Shown here in pieces: positions 48,306-61,295 of a DNA stretch of 64,000 nucleotides. Each line of letters begins with the position of its first letter. Position 1 is the first letter of the stretch. This DNA comes from Nematostella vectensis (taxonomy: Eukaryota; Cnidaria; Anthozoa; Actiniaria; Edwardsiidae): the NCBI RefSeq assembly GCF_932526225.1, contig NC_064045.1:620001-684000 (forward strand), in the 5' to 3' direction. The notes beneath the pieces were generated by a model. It worked only from the letters and a program-made list of their open reading frames with translations, did no database searches and was not told the origin of the DNA. The position numbers were made by a program, and so were the translations under genes.

Positions 48306-49234
48306 ATACAGAAATACTTTATATATTAATATAATATAAGAGTCTCCAGAGGGACTTTGAAGGCTGTTCCAAAACTGTGCTTATTATACATGTACGACCT
48401 ACTTTGGGTTTAGAAGTTTGTGAGAAGTCATTGAATATCTTATTCGGTTTTGATTCTCTGGTTACTGACAAGTCCTGGTGCAGGTGCTAATGGCCAGATT
48501 AGAAGAGTTCTGGGCTGTTGCCAAAGTCGTATTCGTTTTTTTTTTTTGGTGTTTTGAATAGTCCACATGGTGTTCTTTGTTGAAGGGAAGTCTCAAAACT
48601 TCTGGGTTGGACCGCATATGGTACTTCTAAGAGCCTCTCGAGAGAACAAGCCTTATCTAGATTTTTTTGGTCCGTCCTGTCACGCCCAGGGCATGCACAA
48701 ACACGTGTGGGCACCAACCCCTATCACTTTTGTAATGGTCCTTCTTCCCTATCACAAGTCTGCTACTCATAACATTATGTGGTGTCATGGAGTAATGTAC
48801 TCTAACATGAGAGAGAAAGCGTCTTTTGTTTTCATTTTATATTGAAACCTGTGTCAACAGGTGTAAAGTGTATTAACACTAGCTTTACACCTGTAAAATA
48901 TCAGCAACTATCTGTGATAGAAGTGGCTGGCGTAATGACAGCTTGGCTTGCTTGAATCTCTGCCTTGTATTTGGCTAGAACTAGTTCTTTGATCTCGAAC
49001 GGGTAAAGGGGCCCATGCAGGTTATTTTTTTTTTACGATATACACCTTATAATTATAATTGATGTCCATCGCAATCCCTACTTCCTAAAGTTAGAGCCTA
49101 GTGCACCACTGGAGTCCAATGGACTCCGTGAAATTTAAAAATGCATACCGCTAGTTTTGCCGCTGTTAATTTATCATATACCATTGTTTGGTCTCGCAAA
49201 TAAATAATAAGAGATACATTATATATTTCAATAT
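48306..49234. repeat. Monomer 53, F2-G2-T2-gc
   Basis: 929 bp. 'gggctgttgccaaag' private, 'ttttttggtgttttg', 'ccctacttcc', 'gcataccgc'. Confidence 0.95.
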
Positions 49235-50154
49235 ATACAGCAATACTTTATATGTTAATAAGAGTCTCCAGAGGGACTGTGAAGGCTGTTCCAAAAATGT
49301 GCTTATTATACATGTACGACCTACTTTGGGTTTAGAAGTTTGTGAGAAGTCAATGAATATCTTATTCGGTTTTGATTCTCTGGTTACTGACAAGTCCTGG
49401 TGCAGGTGCCAATGGCCAGATTAGAAGAATTCTGGGCTCTTGTCAAAGTCGTATTCGTTTTTTATTTTTCGGTGTATTGAATAGTCCACATAGTGTTCTT
49501 TGTTGAAAGGAAGTCTCAAAACTTTTGGGTTGGACCGCATATGGTACTTCTAAGAGCCTCTCGAGAGAACAAGCCTTATCTAGATTTTTTTGGTCCGTCC
49601 TGTCACGCCCAGGGCATGCACAAACACGTGAGGGCACCAGCCCCCATCACTTTTGTAATGGTCCTTCTTCCTTATCACAAGTCTGCTACTCATAACATTA
49701 TGTGGTGTCATGGAGTAATGTACTCTTACATGAGAGAGAAAGCGTCTTTTGTTTTAATTTTATATTGAAACCTGTGTCAACAGGTGTAAAGTGTATTAAC
49801 ACTAGCTTTACACCTATAAAATATCAACAACTATCTGTGATAGAAGTGGCTGGCGTAATGACAGCTTGGCTTGCTTGAATCTGCCTTGTATTTGGCTAGA
49901 ACTAGTTCTTTGATCTCGAACGGGTAAAGGGGCCCATGCAGGTTATTTTTTTTCACGATATACACCTTATAATTATAATTGATGTCCATCGCAATCCCTG
50001 CTTCCTAAAGTTAGAGCCTAGTGCACCACTGGAGTCCAATGGACTCCGAGAAATTTAAAAATGCATACTGCTAGTTTTGCCGCTGTTAATTTATCATATA
50101 CCATTGTCTGGTCTCGCAAATAAATAATAAGAGATACATTATATATTTCAATAT
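49235..50154. repeat. Monomer 54, shortest copy, F4-G2-T1-gc
   Basis: 920 bp. Seven bases (taatata) are missing near 49,259 ('gttaataagagtc'), and 'gactgtgaagg' with 'aaaaatgtgc' marks an F1-type front joined to a monomer 45-type body. 'ttgaaaggaag' is private. Confidence 0.95.
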
Positions 50155-51078
50155 ATACAGAAATACTTTATATATTAATATAATATAAGAGTCTCCAGAG
50201 GGACTTTGAAGGCTGTTCCAAAACTGTGCTTATTATACATGTACGACCTACTTTGGGTTTAGAAGTTTGTGAGAAGTCATTGAATATCTTATTCGGTTTT
50301 GATTCTCTGGTTACTGACAAGTCCTGGTGCAGGTGCTAATGGCCAGATTAGAAGAGTTTTTGGCTCTTGTCAAAGTAGTATTCGTTTTTTTTTCGGTGTT
50401 TTGAATAGTCCACATGGTGTTCTTTGTTGAAGGGAAGTCTCAAAACTTCTGGGTTGGACCGCATGTGGTACTTCTAAGAGCCTCTCGAGAGAACAAGCCT
50501 TATCTAGATTTTTTTGATCCGTCCTGTCACGCCCAGGGCATGCACAAACACGTGTGGGCCGCACCCACCATCACTTTTGTAATGGTCCCTCTTCCTTATC
50601 ACAAGTCTGGTACTCTTAACATTATGTGGTGTCATGGAGTAATGTACTCTTACATGAGAGAGAAAGCGTCTTTTGTTTTAATTTTATATTGAAACCTGTG
50701 TCAACAGGTGTAAAGTGTATTAACACTAGCTTTACACCTATAAAATATCAACAACTATCTGTGATAGAAGTGGCTGGCGTAATGACAGCTTGGCTTGCTT
50801 GAATCTGCCTTGTATTTGGCTAGAACTAGTTCTTTGATCTCGAACGGGTAAAGGGGCCCATGCAGGTTATTTTTTTTCACGATATACACCTTATAATTAT
50901 AATTGATGTCCATCGCAATCCCTGCTTCCTAAAGTTAGAGCCTAGTGCACCACTGGAGTCCAATGGACTCCGAGAAATTTAAAAATGCATACTGCTAGTT
51001 TTGCCGCTGTTAATTTATCATATACCATTGTCTGGTCTCGCAAATAAATAATAAGAGATACATTAAATATTCCAATAT
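50155..51078. repeat. Monomer 55, F2-G1-T1-gc
   Basis: 924 bp. 'gtttttggctc', 'aaagtagtattc', 'ttttgatccgtcc'; ends with private 'cattaaatattcc'. Confidence 0.95.
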
Positions 51079-52008
51079 ATACAGAAATACTTTATATATT
51101 AATATAATATAAGAGTCTCCAGAGGGACTTTGAAGGCTGTTCCAAAACTGTGCTTATTATACATGTACGACCTACTTTGGGTTTCGAAGTTTGTGAGAAG
51201 TCATTGAATATCTTATTCGGTTTTGATTCTCTGGTTACTGACAAGTCCTGGTGCAGGTGCTAATGGCCAGATTAGAAGAGTTCTGGGCTCTTGTCAAAGT
51301 CGTATTCGTTTTTTTTTTTTGGTGTTTTGAATAGTCCACATGGTGTTCTTTGTTGAAGGGAAGTCTCAAAACTTCTGGGTTGGACCGCATATGGTACTTC
51401 TAAGAGCCTCTCGAGAGAACAAGCCTTATCTAGATTTTTTTTGGTCCGTCCTGTCACGCCCAGGGCATGCACAAACACGTGTGGGCACCAACCCCTATCA
51501 CTTTTGTAATGGTCCTTCTTCCCTATCACAAGTCTGCTACTCATAACATTATGTGGTGTCATGGAGTAATGTACTCTAACATGAGAGAGAAAGCGTCTTT
51601 TGTTTTCATTTTATATTGAAACCTGTGTCAACAGGTGTAAAGTGTATTAACACTAGCTTTACACCTGTAAAATATCAGCAACTATCTGTGATAGAAGTGG
51701 CTGGCGTAATGACAGCTTGGCTTGCTTGAATCTCTGCCTTGTATTTGGCTAGAACTAGTTCTTTGATCTCGAACGGGTAAAGGGGCCCATGCAGGTTATT
51801 TTTTTTTTACGATATACACCTTATAATTATAATTGATGTCCATCGCAATCCCTACTTCCTAAAGTTAGAGCCTAGTGCACCAATGGAGTCCAATGGAGTC
51901 CGTGAAATTTAAAAATGCATACCGCTAGTTTTGCCGCTGTTAATTTATCATATACCATTGTTTGGTCTCGCAAATAAATAATAAGAGATACATTATATAT
52001 TTCAATAT
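51079..52008. repeat. Monomer 56, F2-G2-T2-gc
   Basis: 930 bp. 'gggtttcgaag', eight Ts before 'ggtccg', 'caatggagtccaatggagtcc' region near 51,881-51,901 with the right stem arm mutated. Confidence 0.95.
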
Positions 52009-52936
52009 ATACAGCAATACTTTATATGTTAATATAATATAAGAGTCTCCAGAGGGACTTTGAAGGCTGTTCCAAAACTGTGCTTATTATACATGTACGA
52101 CCTACTTTGGGTTTAGAAGTTTGTGAGAAGTCATTGAATATCTTATTCGGTTTTGATTCTCTGGTTACTGACAAGTCCTGGTGCAGGTGCCAATGGCCAG
52201 ATTAGAAGAATTCTGGGCTCTTCTCAAAGTCGTATTCGTTTTTTATTTTTCGGTGTATTGAATAGTCCACATAGTGTTCTTTGTTGAAGGGAAGTCTCAA
52301 AACTTTTGGGTTGGACCGTATATGGTACTTCTAAGAGCCTCTCGAGAGAACCAGCCTTATCTAGATTTTTTTGGTCCGTCCTGTCACGCCCAGGGCATGC
52401 ACAAACACGTGAGGGCACCAGCCCCCATCACTTTTGTAATGGTCCTTCTTCCTTATCACAAGTCTGCTACTCATAACATTATGTGGTGTCATGGAGTAAT
52501 GTACTCTAACATGAGAGAGAAAGCGTCTTTTGTTTTCATTTTATATTGAAACCTGTGTCAACAGGTGTAAAGTGTATTAACACTAGCTTTACACCTGTAA
52601 AATATCAGCAACTATCTGTGATAGAAGTGGCTGGCGTAAAGACAGCTTGGCTTGCTTGAATCTCTGCCTTGTATTTGGCTAGAACTAGTTCTTTGATCTC
52701 GAACGGGTAAAGAGGCCCATGCAGGATATTTTTTTCACGATATACACCTTATAATTATAATTGATGTCCATCGCAATCCCTGCTTCCTAAAGTTAGAGCC
52801 TAGTGCACCACTGGGTTTCAATGGACTCCGAGAAATTTAAAAATGCATACTGCAAGTTTTGCCGCTGTTAATTTAACGTATACCATTGTCTGGTCTCGCA
52901 AATAAATAATAAGAGATACTTTATAAATTTCAATAT
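52009..52936. repeat. Monomer 57, F2-G2-T2-gc
   Basis: 928 bp. 'gctcttctcaaag', 'ggaccgtatatgg', 'gagaaccagcc', 'aaagaggccc', 'caggatatt', 'ctgggtttcaatgg', 'ctgcaagttttg', 'aacgtatacc'. Among the most diverged copies. Confidence 0.95.
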
Positions 52937-53868
52937 ATACAGAAATACTTTATATATAAATATAATATAAGAGTCGCCAGAGGGACCTTGAAGGCTTATC
53001 CAAAAATGTGCTTATTATACATGTACGACCTACTTTGGGTTTAGAAGTTTGTGAGAAGTCATTGAATATCTTATTCGGTTTTGATTCTCTGGTGTACTGA
53101 CTAGTCCTGGTGCAGGTGCCAATGGCAAGATTAGAAGAATTCTGGGCTCTTGTCAAAGTCGTATTCGTTTTTTATTTTTCGGTGTATTGAATAGTCCACA
53201 TAGTGTTCTTTGTTGAAGGGAAGTCTCAAAACTTCTGGGTTGGACCGCATATGGTACTTCTAAGAGCCTTTCGAGAGAACAAGCCTTATCTAGATTTTTT
53301 TTGGTCCGTCCTGTCACGCCCAGGGCATGCACAAACACGTGTGGGCCTCACCCCCCATCACTTTTGTAATGGTCCCTCTTCCTTATCACAAGTCTGCTAC
53401 TCATAACATTATGTGGTGTCATGGAGTAATGTACTCTTACATGAGAGAGAAAGCGTCTTTTGTTTTAATTTTATATTAAAACCTGAGTCAACAGGTGTAA
53501 AGTGTATTAACACTAGCTTTACACCTGTAAAATATCAGCAACTATCTGTGCTAGAAGTGGCTGGCGTAAAGACAGCTTGGCTTGCTTGAATCTCTGCCTT
53601 GTATTTGGCTAGAACTAGTTCTTTGATCTCGAACGGGTAAAGGGGCCCATGCAGGTTATTTGTTTTTCACGATATACACCTTATAATTATAATTGATGTC
53701 CATCGCAATCCCTGCTTCCTAAAGTTAGAGCCTAATGCACCACTGGAGTCCAATGGACTCCGAGAAATTTAAAAATTCATACTGCTAGTTTTGCCGCTTT
53801 TAATTTAACATATACCATTGTCTGGTCTTGCAAATAAATAATAAGAGATACTTTATACATTTCAATAT
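52937..53868. repeat. Monomer 58, F3-G3-T3-tc
   Basis: 932 bp. 'tatataaatata', 'gagtcgccagagggacc', 'ggcttatcc', 'aatggcaag', 'tatattaaaacctg', 'tgtgctag', 'ttatttgttttt', 'cctaatgcacc', 'cgcttttaattt'. Tail shared with 60 and 61. Confidence 0.95.
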
Positions 53869-54797
53869 ATACAGAAATACTTTATATATTAATATAATAT
53901 AAGAGTCTCCAGAGGGACTTTGAAGGCTGTTCCAAAAATGTGCTTATTATACATGTACGACCTACTTTGGGTTTAGAAGTTTGTGAGAAGTCATTGAATA
54001 TCTTATTCGGTTTTGATTTATCTGGTGTACTGACTAGTCCTGGTGCAGGTGCCAATGGCCAGATTAGAAGAGTTCTGGGCTCTTGTCAAAGTCGTATTCG
54101 TTTTTTATTTTTCGGTGTATTGAATAGTCCACATGGTGTTCTTTGTTAAAGGGAAGTCTCAAAACTTCTGGGTTGGACCGCATATGGTACTTCTAAGAGC
54201 CTCTCGAGAGAACCAGCCTTATCTAGATTTTTTTGGTCCGTCCTGTCACGCCCAGGGCATGCACAAACACGTGTGGGCCGCACCCACCATCACTTTTGTA
54301 ATGGTCCCTCTTCCTTATCACAAGTCTGGTACTCTTAACATTATGTGGTGTCATGGAGTAATGTACTCTTACATGAGAGAGAAAGCGTCTTTTGTTTTAA
54401 TTTTATATTGAAACCTGTGTCAACAGGTGTAAAGTGTATTAACACTAGCTTTACACCTATAAAATATCAACAACTATCTGTGATAGAAGTGGCTGGCGTA
54501 ATGACAGCTTGGCTTGCTTGAATCTGCCTTGTATTTGGCTAGAACTAGTTCTTTGATCTCGAACGGGTAAAGGGGCCCATGCAGGTTATTTTTTTTCACG
54601 ATATACACCTTATAATTATAATTGATGTCCATCGCAATCCCTGCTTCCTAAAGTTAGAGCCTAGTGCACCACTGGAGTCCAATGGACTCCGAGAAATTTA
54701 AAAATGCATACTGCTAGTTTTGCCGCTGTTAATTTATCATATACCATTGTCTGGTCTCGCAAATAAATAATAAGAGATACATTATATATTTCAATAT
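53869..54797. repeat. Monomer 59, F1-G1-T1-gc
   Basis: 929 bp. Close to a consensus F1-G1 copy with no private variant noticed; nearly identical to 62. Confidence 0.95.
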
Positions 54798-55728
54798 ATA
54801 CAGAAATACTTTATATATTAATATAATATAAGAGTCTCCAGAGGGACTTTGAAGGCTGTTCCAAAACTGTGCTTATTATACATGTACGACCTACTTTGGG
54901 TTTAGAAGTTTGTGAGAAGTCATTGAATATCTTATTCGGTTTTGATTCTCTGGTTACTGACAAGTCCTGGTGCAGGTGCTAATGGCCAGATTAGAAGAGT
55001 TCTGGGCTCTTGTCAAAGTCGTATTCGTTTTTTTTTTTCGGTGTTTTGAATAGTCCACATGGTGTTCTTTGTTGAAGGGAAGTCTCAAAACTTCTGGGTT
55101 GGACCGCATGTGGTACTTCTAAGAGCCTCTCGAGAGAACAAGCCTTATCTAGATTTTTTTTTGGTCCGTCCTGTCACGCCCAGGGCATGCACAAACACGT
55201 GTGGGCCTCACCCCCCATCACTTTTGTAATGGTCCCTCTTCCTTATCACAAGTCTGCTACTCATAACATTATGTGGTGTCATGGAGTAATGTACTCTTAC
55301 ATGAGAGAGAAAGCGTCTTTTGTTTTAATTTTATATTAAAACCTGAGTCAACAGGTGTAAAGTGTATTAACACTAGCTTTACACCTGTAAAATATCAGCA
55401 ACTATCTGTGCTAGAAGTGGCTGGCGTAAAGACAGCTTGGCTTGCTTGAATCTCTGCCTTGTATTTGGATAGAACTAGTTCTTTGATCTCGAACGGGTAA
55501 AGGGGCCCATGCAGGTTATTTGTTTTTCACGATATACACCTTATAATTATAATTGATGTCCATCGCAATCCCTGCTTCCTAAAGTTAGAGCCTAATGCAC
55601 CACTGGAGTCCAATGGACTCCGAGAAATTTAAAAATTCATACTGCTAGTTTTGCCGCTTTTAATTTAACATATACCATTGTCTGGTCTTGCAAATAAATA
55701 ATAAGAGATACTTTATACATTTCAATAT
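54798..55728. repeat. Monomer 60, F2-G3-T3-tc
   Basis: 931 bp. F2 front and 'gcatgtgg' middle join to a monomer 58-like G3 and tail; nine Ts before 'ggtccgtcc'. Confidence 0.95.
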
Positions 55729-56659
55729 ATACAGAAATACTTTATATATTAATATAATATAAGAGTCTCCAGAGGGACTTTGAAGGCTGTTCCAAAAATG
55801 TGCTTATTATACATGTACGACCTACTTTGGGTTTAGAAGTTTGTGAGAAGTCATTGAATATCTTATTCGGTTTTGATTCTCTGGTTACTGACAAGTCCTG
55901 GTGCAGGTGCTAATGGCCAGATTAGAAGAGTTCTGGGCTCTTGTCAAAGTCGTATTCGTTTTTTTTTTTCGGTGTTTTGAATAGTCCACATGGTGTTCTT
56001 TGTTGAAGGGAAGTCTCAAAACTTCTGGGTTGGACCGCATGTGGTACTTCTAAGAGCCTCTCGAGAGAACAAGCCTTATCTAGATTTTTTTTTGGTCCGT
56101 CCTGTCACGCCCAGGGCATGCACAAACACGTGTGGGCCTCACCCCCCATCACTTTTGTAATGGTCCCTCTTCCTTATCACAAGTCTGCTACTCATAACAT
56201 TATGTGGTGTCATGGAGTAATGTACTCTTACATGAGAGAGAAAGCGTCTTTTGTTTTAATTTTATATTAAAACCTGAGTCAACAGGTGTAAAGTGTATTA
56301 ACACTAGCTTTACACCTGTAAAATATCAGCAACTATCTGTGCTAGAAGTGGCTGGCGTAAAGACAGCTTGGCTTGCTTGAATCTCTGCCTTGTATTTGGA
56401 TAGAACTAGTTCTTTGATCTCGAACGGGTAAAGGGGCCCATGCAGGTTATTTGTTTTTCACGATATACACCTTATAATTATAATTGATGTCCATCGCAAT
56501 CCCTGCTTCCTAAAGTTAGAGCCTAATGCACCACTGGAGTCCAATGGACTCCGAGAAATTTAAAAATTCATACTGCTAGTTTTGCCGCTTTTAATTTAAC
56601 ATATACCATTGTCTGGTCTTGCAAATAAATAATAAGAGATACTTTATACATTTCAATAT
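55729..56659. repeat. Monomer 61, chimera F4-G3-T3-tc
   Basis: 931 bp. Front start as monomer 62 ('aaaaatgtgc'), rest as monomer 60 including the nine-T run. Breakpoint between 55,799 and 55,878. Confidence 0.95.
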
Positions 56660-57588
56660 ATACAGAAATACTTTATATATTAATATAATATAAGAGTCTC
56701 CAGAGGGACTTTGAAGGCTGTTCCAAAAATGTGCTTATTATACATGTACGACCTACTTTGGGTTTAGAAGTTTGTGAGAAGTCATTGAATATCTTATTCG
56801 GTTTTGATTTATCTGGTGTACTGACTAGTCCTGGTGCAGGTGCCAATGGCCAGATTAGAAGAGTTCTGGGCTCTTGTCAAAGTCGTATTCGTTTTTTATT
56901 TTTCGGTGTATTGAATAGTCCACATGGTGTTCTTTGTTAAAGGGAAGTCTCAAAACTTCTGGGTTGGACCGCATATGGTACTTCTAAGAGCCTCTCGAGA
57001 GAACCAGCCTTATCTAGATTTTTTTGGTCCGTCCTGTCACGCCCAGGGCATGCACAAACACGTGTGGGCCGCACCCACCATCACTTTTGTAATGGTCCCT
57101 CTTCCTTATCACAAGTCTGGTACTCTTAACATTATGTGGTGTCATGGAGTAATGTACTCTTACATGAGAGAGAAAGCGTCTTTTGTTTTAATTTTATATT
57201 GAAACCTGTGTCAACAGGTGTAAAGTGTATTAACACTAGCTTTACACCTATAAAATATCAACAACTATCTGTGATAGAAGTGGCTGGCGTAATGACAGCT
57301 TGGCTTGCTTGAATCTGCCTTGTATTTGGCTAGAACTAGTTCTTTGATCTCGAACGGGTAAAGGGGCCCATGCAGGTTATTTTTTTTCACGATATACACC
57401 TTATAATTATAATTGATGTCCATCGCAATCCCTGCTTCCTAAAGTTAGAGCCTAGTGCACCACTGGAGTCCAATGGACTCCGAGAAATTTAAAAATGCAT
57501 ACTGCTAGTTTTGCCGCTGTTAATTTATCATATACCATTGTCTGGTCTCGCAAATAAATAATAAGAGATACATTATATATTTCAATAT
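56660..57588. repeat. Monomer 62, F1-G1-T1-gc
   Basis: 929 bp. Near-identical to monomer 59 at offset 2,791 bp. Confidence 0.95.
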
Positions 57589-58516
57589 ATACAGAAATAC
57601 TTTATATATTAATATAATATAAGAGTCTCCAGAGGGACTTTGAAGGCTGTTCCAAAACTGTGCTTATTATACATGTACGACCTACTTTGGGTTTAGAAGT
57701 TTGTGAGAAGTCATTGAATATCTTATTCGGTTTTGATTCTCTGGTTACTGACAAGTCCTGGTGCAGGTGCTAATGGCCAGATTAGAAGAGTTCTGGGCTC
57801 TTGTCAAAGTCGTATTCGTTTTTTTTTTTCGGTGTTTTGAATAGTCCACATGGTGTTCTTTGTTGAAGGGAAGTCTCAAAACTTCTGGGTTGGACCGCAT
57901 GTGGTACTTCTAAGAGCCTCTCGAGAGAACAAGCCTTATCTAGATTTTTTTGGTCCGTCCTGTCACGCCCAGGGCATGCACAAACACGTGTGGGCACCGA
58001 CCCCTATCACTTTTGTAATGGTCCTTCTTCCCTATCACAAGTCTGCTACTCATAACATTATGTGGTGTCATAGAGTAATGTACTCTAACATGAGAGAGAA
58101 AGCGTCTTTTGTTTTAATTTTATATTGAAACCTGTGTCAACAGGTGTAAAGTGTATTAACACTAGCTTTACACCTGTAAAATATCAGCAACTATCTGTGA
58201 TAGAAGTGGCTGGCGTAATGACAGCTTGGCTTGCTTGAATCTCTGCCTTGTATTTGGCTAGAACTAGTTCTTTGATCTCGAACGGGTAAAGGGGCCCATG
58301 CAGGATATTTTTTTTCACGATATACACCTTATAATTATAATTGATGTCCATCGCAATCCCTGCTTCCTAAAGTTAGAGCCTAGTGCACCACTGGAGTCCA
58401 ATGGAATCCGTGAAATTTAAAAATGCATACCGCTAGTTTTGCCGCTGTTAATTTATCATATACCATTGTCTGGTCTCGCAAATAAATAATAAGAGATACA
58501 TTATATATTTCAATAT
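57589..58516. repeat. Monomer 63, F2-G2-T2-gc
   Basis: 928 bp. 'gcaccgacccc', 'gtcatagagtaatg', 'caggatatt' and 'caatggaatccgtg' (stem arm mutated). Confidence 0.95.
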
Positions 58517-59445
58517 ATACAGAAATACTTTATATGTTAATATAATATAAGAGTCTCCAGAGGGACTTTGAAGGCTGTTCCAAAACTGTGCTTATTATAC
58601 AGGTACGACCTACTTTGGGTTTAGAAGTTTGTGAGAAGTCATTGAATATCTTATTCGGTTTTGATTCTCTGGTTACTGACAAGTCCTGGTGCAGGTGCCA
58701 ATGGCCAGATTAGAAGAATTCTGGGCTCTTGTCAAAGTCGTATTCGTTTTTTATTTTTCGGTGTATTGAATAGTCCACATAGTGTTCTTTGTTGAAGGGA
58801 AGTCTCAAAACTTCTGGGTTGGACCGCATATGGTCCTTTAAAGAGCCTCTCGAGAGAACAAGCCTTATCTAGATTTTTTTGGTCCGTCCTGTCACGCCCA
58901 GGGCATGCACAAACACGTGAGGGCACCAACCCCCTTCACTTTTGTAATGGTCCTTCTTCCTTATCACAAGTGTGCTACTCATAACATTATGTGGTGTCAT
59001 GGAGTAATGTACTCTTACATGAGAGAGAAAGCGTCTTTTGTTTTAATTTTATATTGAAACCTGAGTCAACAGGTGTAAAGTGTATTAACACTAGCTTTAC
59101 ACCTGTAAAATATCAGCAACTATCTGTGATAGAAGTGGCTGGCGTAAAGACAGCTTGGCATGTTTGAATCTCTGCCTTGTATTTGGATAGAACTAGTTCT
59201 TTGATCTCGAACGGGTAAAGGGGCCCATGCAGGTTATTTTTTTTCACGATATACACCTTATAATTATAATTGATGTCCATCGCAATCCCTGCTTCCTAAA
59301 GTTAGAGCCTAGTGCACCACTGGAGTCCAATGGACTCCGAGAAATTTAAAAATGCATACTGCTAGTTTTGCCGCTGTTAATTTATCATATACCATTGTCT
59401 GGTCTCGCAAATAAATAATAAGAGATACATTATATATTTCAATAT
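58517..59445. repeat. Monomer 64, F2-G2-T3-gc
   Basis: 929 bp. 'tatacaggtacg' breaks TACATGTA; 'tggtcctttaaagag', 'cccccttcac', 'cacaagtgtgc' and 'cttggcatgtttg' are diagnostic. Confidence 0.95.
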
Positions 59446-60371
59446 ATACAGAAATACTTTATATATTAATATAATATAAGAGTCTCCAGAGGGACTTTGA
59501 AGGCTGTTCCAAAACTGTGCTTATTATACATGTACGACCTACTTTGGGTTTAGAAGTTTGTGAGAAGTCATTGAATATCTTATTCGGTTTTGATTCTCTG
59601 GTTACTGACAAGTCCTGGTGCAGGTGCTAATGGCCAGATTAGAAGAGTTTTTGGCTCTTGTCAAAGTAGTATTCGTTTTTTTTTCGGTGTTTTGAATAGT
59701 CCACATGGTGTTCTTTGTTGAAGGGAAGTCTCAAAACTTCTGGGTTGGACCGCATATGGTCCTTTAAAGAGCCTCTCGAGAGAACAAGCCTTATCTAGAT
59801 TTTTTTGGTCCGTCGTGTCACGCCCAGGGCATGCACAAACACGTGAGGGCACCAACCCCCATCACTTTTGTAATGGTCCTTCTTCCTTATCACAAGTGTG
59901 CTACTCATAACATTATGTGGTGTCATGGAGTAATGTACTCTTACATGAGAGAGAAAGCGTCTTTTGTTTTAATTTTATATTGAAACCTGAGTCAACAGGT
60001 GTAAAGTGTATTAACACTAGCTTTACACCTGTAAAATATCAGCAACTATCTGTGATAGAAGTGGCTGGCGTAAAGACAGCTTGGCTTGCTTGAATCTCTG
60101 CCTTGTATTTGGATAGAACTAGTTCTTTGATCTCGAACGGGTAAAGGGGCCCATGCAGGTTATTTTTTTTCACGATATACACCTTATAATTATAATTGAT
60201 GTCCATCGCAATCCCTGCTTCCTAAAGTTAGAGCCTAGTGCACCACTGGAGTCCAATGGACTCCGAGAAATTTAAAAATGCATACTGCTAGTTTTGCCGC
60301 TGTTAATTTATCATATACCATTGTCTGGTCTCGCAAATAAATAATAAGAGATACATTATATATTTCAATAT
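59446..60371. repeat. Monomer 65, chimera F2-G2-T3-gc
   Basis: 926 bp. Front as monomer 66 ('gtttttggctc', 'aaagtagtattc', 'cacatggtg'), body as monomer 64 ('tggtcctttaaagag', 'cacaagtgtgc'). Breakpoint between 59,708 and 59,755. 'ccgtcgtgtc' private. Confidence 0.95.
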
Positions 60372-61295
60372 ATACAGAAATACTTTATATATTAATATAA
60401 TATAAGAGTCTCCAGAGGGACTTTGAAGGCTGTTCCAAAACTGTGCTTATTATACATGTACGACCTACTTTGGGTTTAGAAGTTTGTGAGAAGTCATTGA
60501 ATATCTTATTCGGTTTTGATTCTCTGGTTACTGACAAGTCCTGGTGCAGGTGCTAATGGCCAGATTAGAAGAGTTTTTGGCTCTTGTCAAAGTAGTATTC
60601 GTTTTTTTTTCGGTGTTTTGAATAGTCCACATGGTGTTCTTTGTTGAAGGGAAGTCTCAAAACTTCTGGGTTGGACCGCATGTGGTACTTCTAAGAGCCT
60701 CTCGAGAGAACAAGCCTTATCTAGATTTTTTTGATCCGTCCTGTCACGCCCAGGGCATGCACAAACAAGTGTGGGCCGCACCCACCATCACTTTTGTAAT
60801 GGTCCCTCTTCCTTATCACAAGTCTGGTACTCTTAACATTATGTGGTGTCATGGAGTAATGTACTCTTACATGAGAGAGAAAGCGTCTTTTGTTTTAATT
60901 TTATATTGAAACCTGTGTCAACAGGTGTAAAGTGTATTAACACTAGCTTTACACCTATAAAATATCAACAACTATCTGTGATAGAAGTGGCTGGCGTAAT
61001 GACAGCTTGGCTTGCTTGAATCTGCCTTAAATTTGGCTAGAACTAGTTCTTTGATCTCGAACGGGTAAAGGGGCCCATGCAGGTTATTTTTTTTCACGAT
61101 ATACACCTTATAATTATAATTGATGTCCATTGCAATCCCTGATTCCTAAAGTTAGAGCCTAGTGCACCACTGGAGTCCAATGGACTCCGAGAAATTTAAA
61201 AATGCATACTGCTAGTTTTGCCGCTGTTAATTTATCATATACCATTGTCTGGTCTCGCAAATAAATAATAAGAGATACATTATATATTTCAATAT
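60372..61295. repeat. Monomer 66, F2-G1-T1-gc
   Basis: 924 bp. Partner of 55 ('ttttgatccgtcc'). 'aaacaagtgtggg', 'ctgccttaaatttgg', 'tccattgcaatccctgatt' are private or rare. Confidence 0.95.

Larger units (their letters stand above)
48306..51078. repeat. Three-monomer block 53-55 (copy of 44-46)
   Basis: Copy of monomers 44-46, shortened mainly by the 7-base deletion at the start of monomer 54. Monomer 55 is also the first member of the block that recurs at 60.4 kb. Confidence 0.8.
50155..52320. repeat. Block 55-57 (partner 66-68)
   Basis: Monomers 55, 56 and the front half of 57 match 66, 67 and 68 at offset 10,217-10,218 bp. Shared rare states: 'ttttgatccgtcc' (55/66), 'gggtttcgaag' and an eight-T run before 'ggtccgtcc' (56/67), 'gctcttctcaaag' (57/68). 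Confidence 0.84.
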
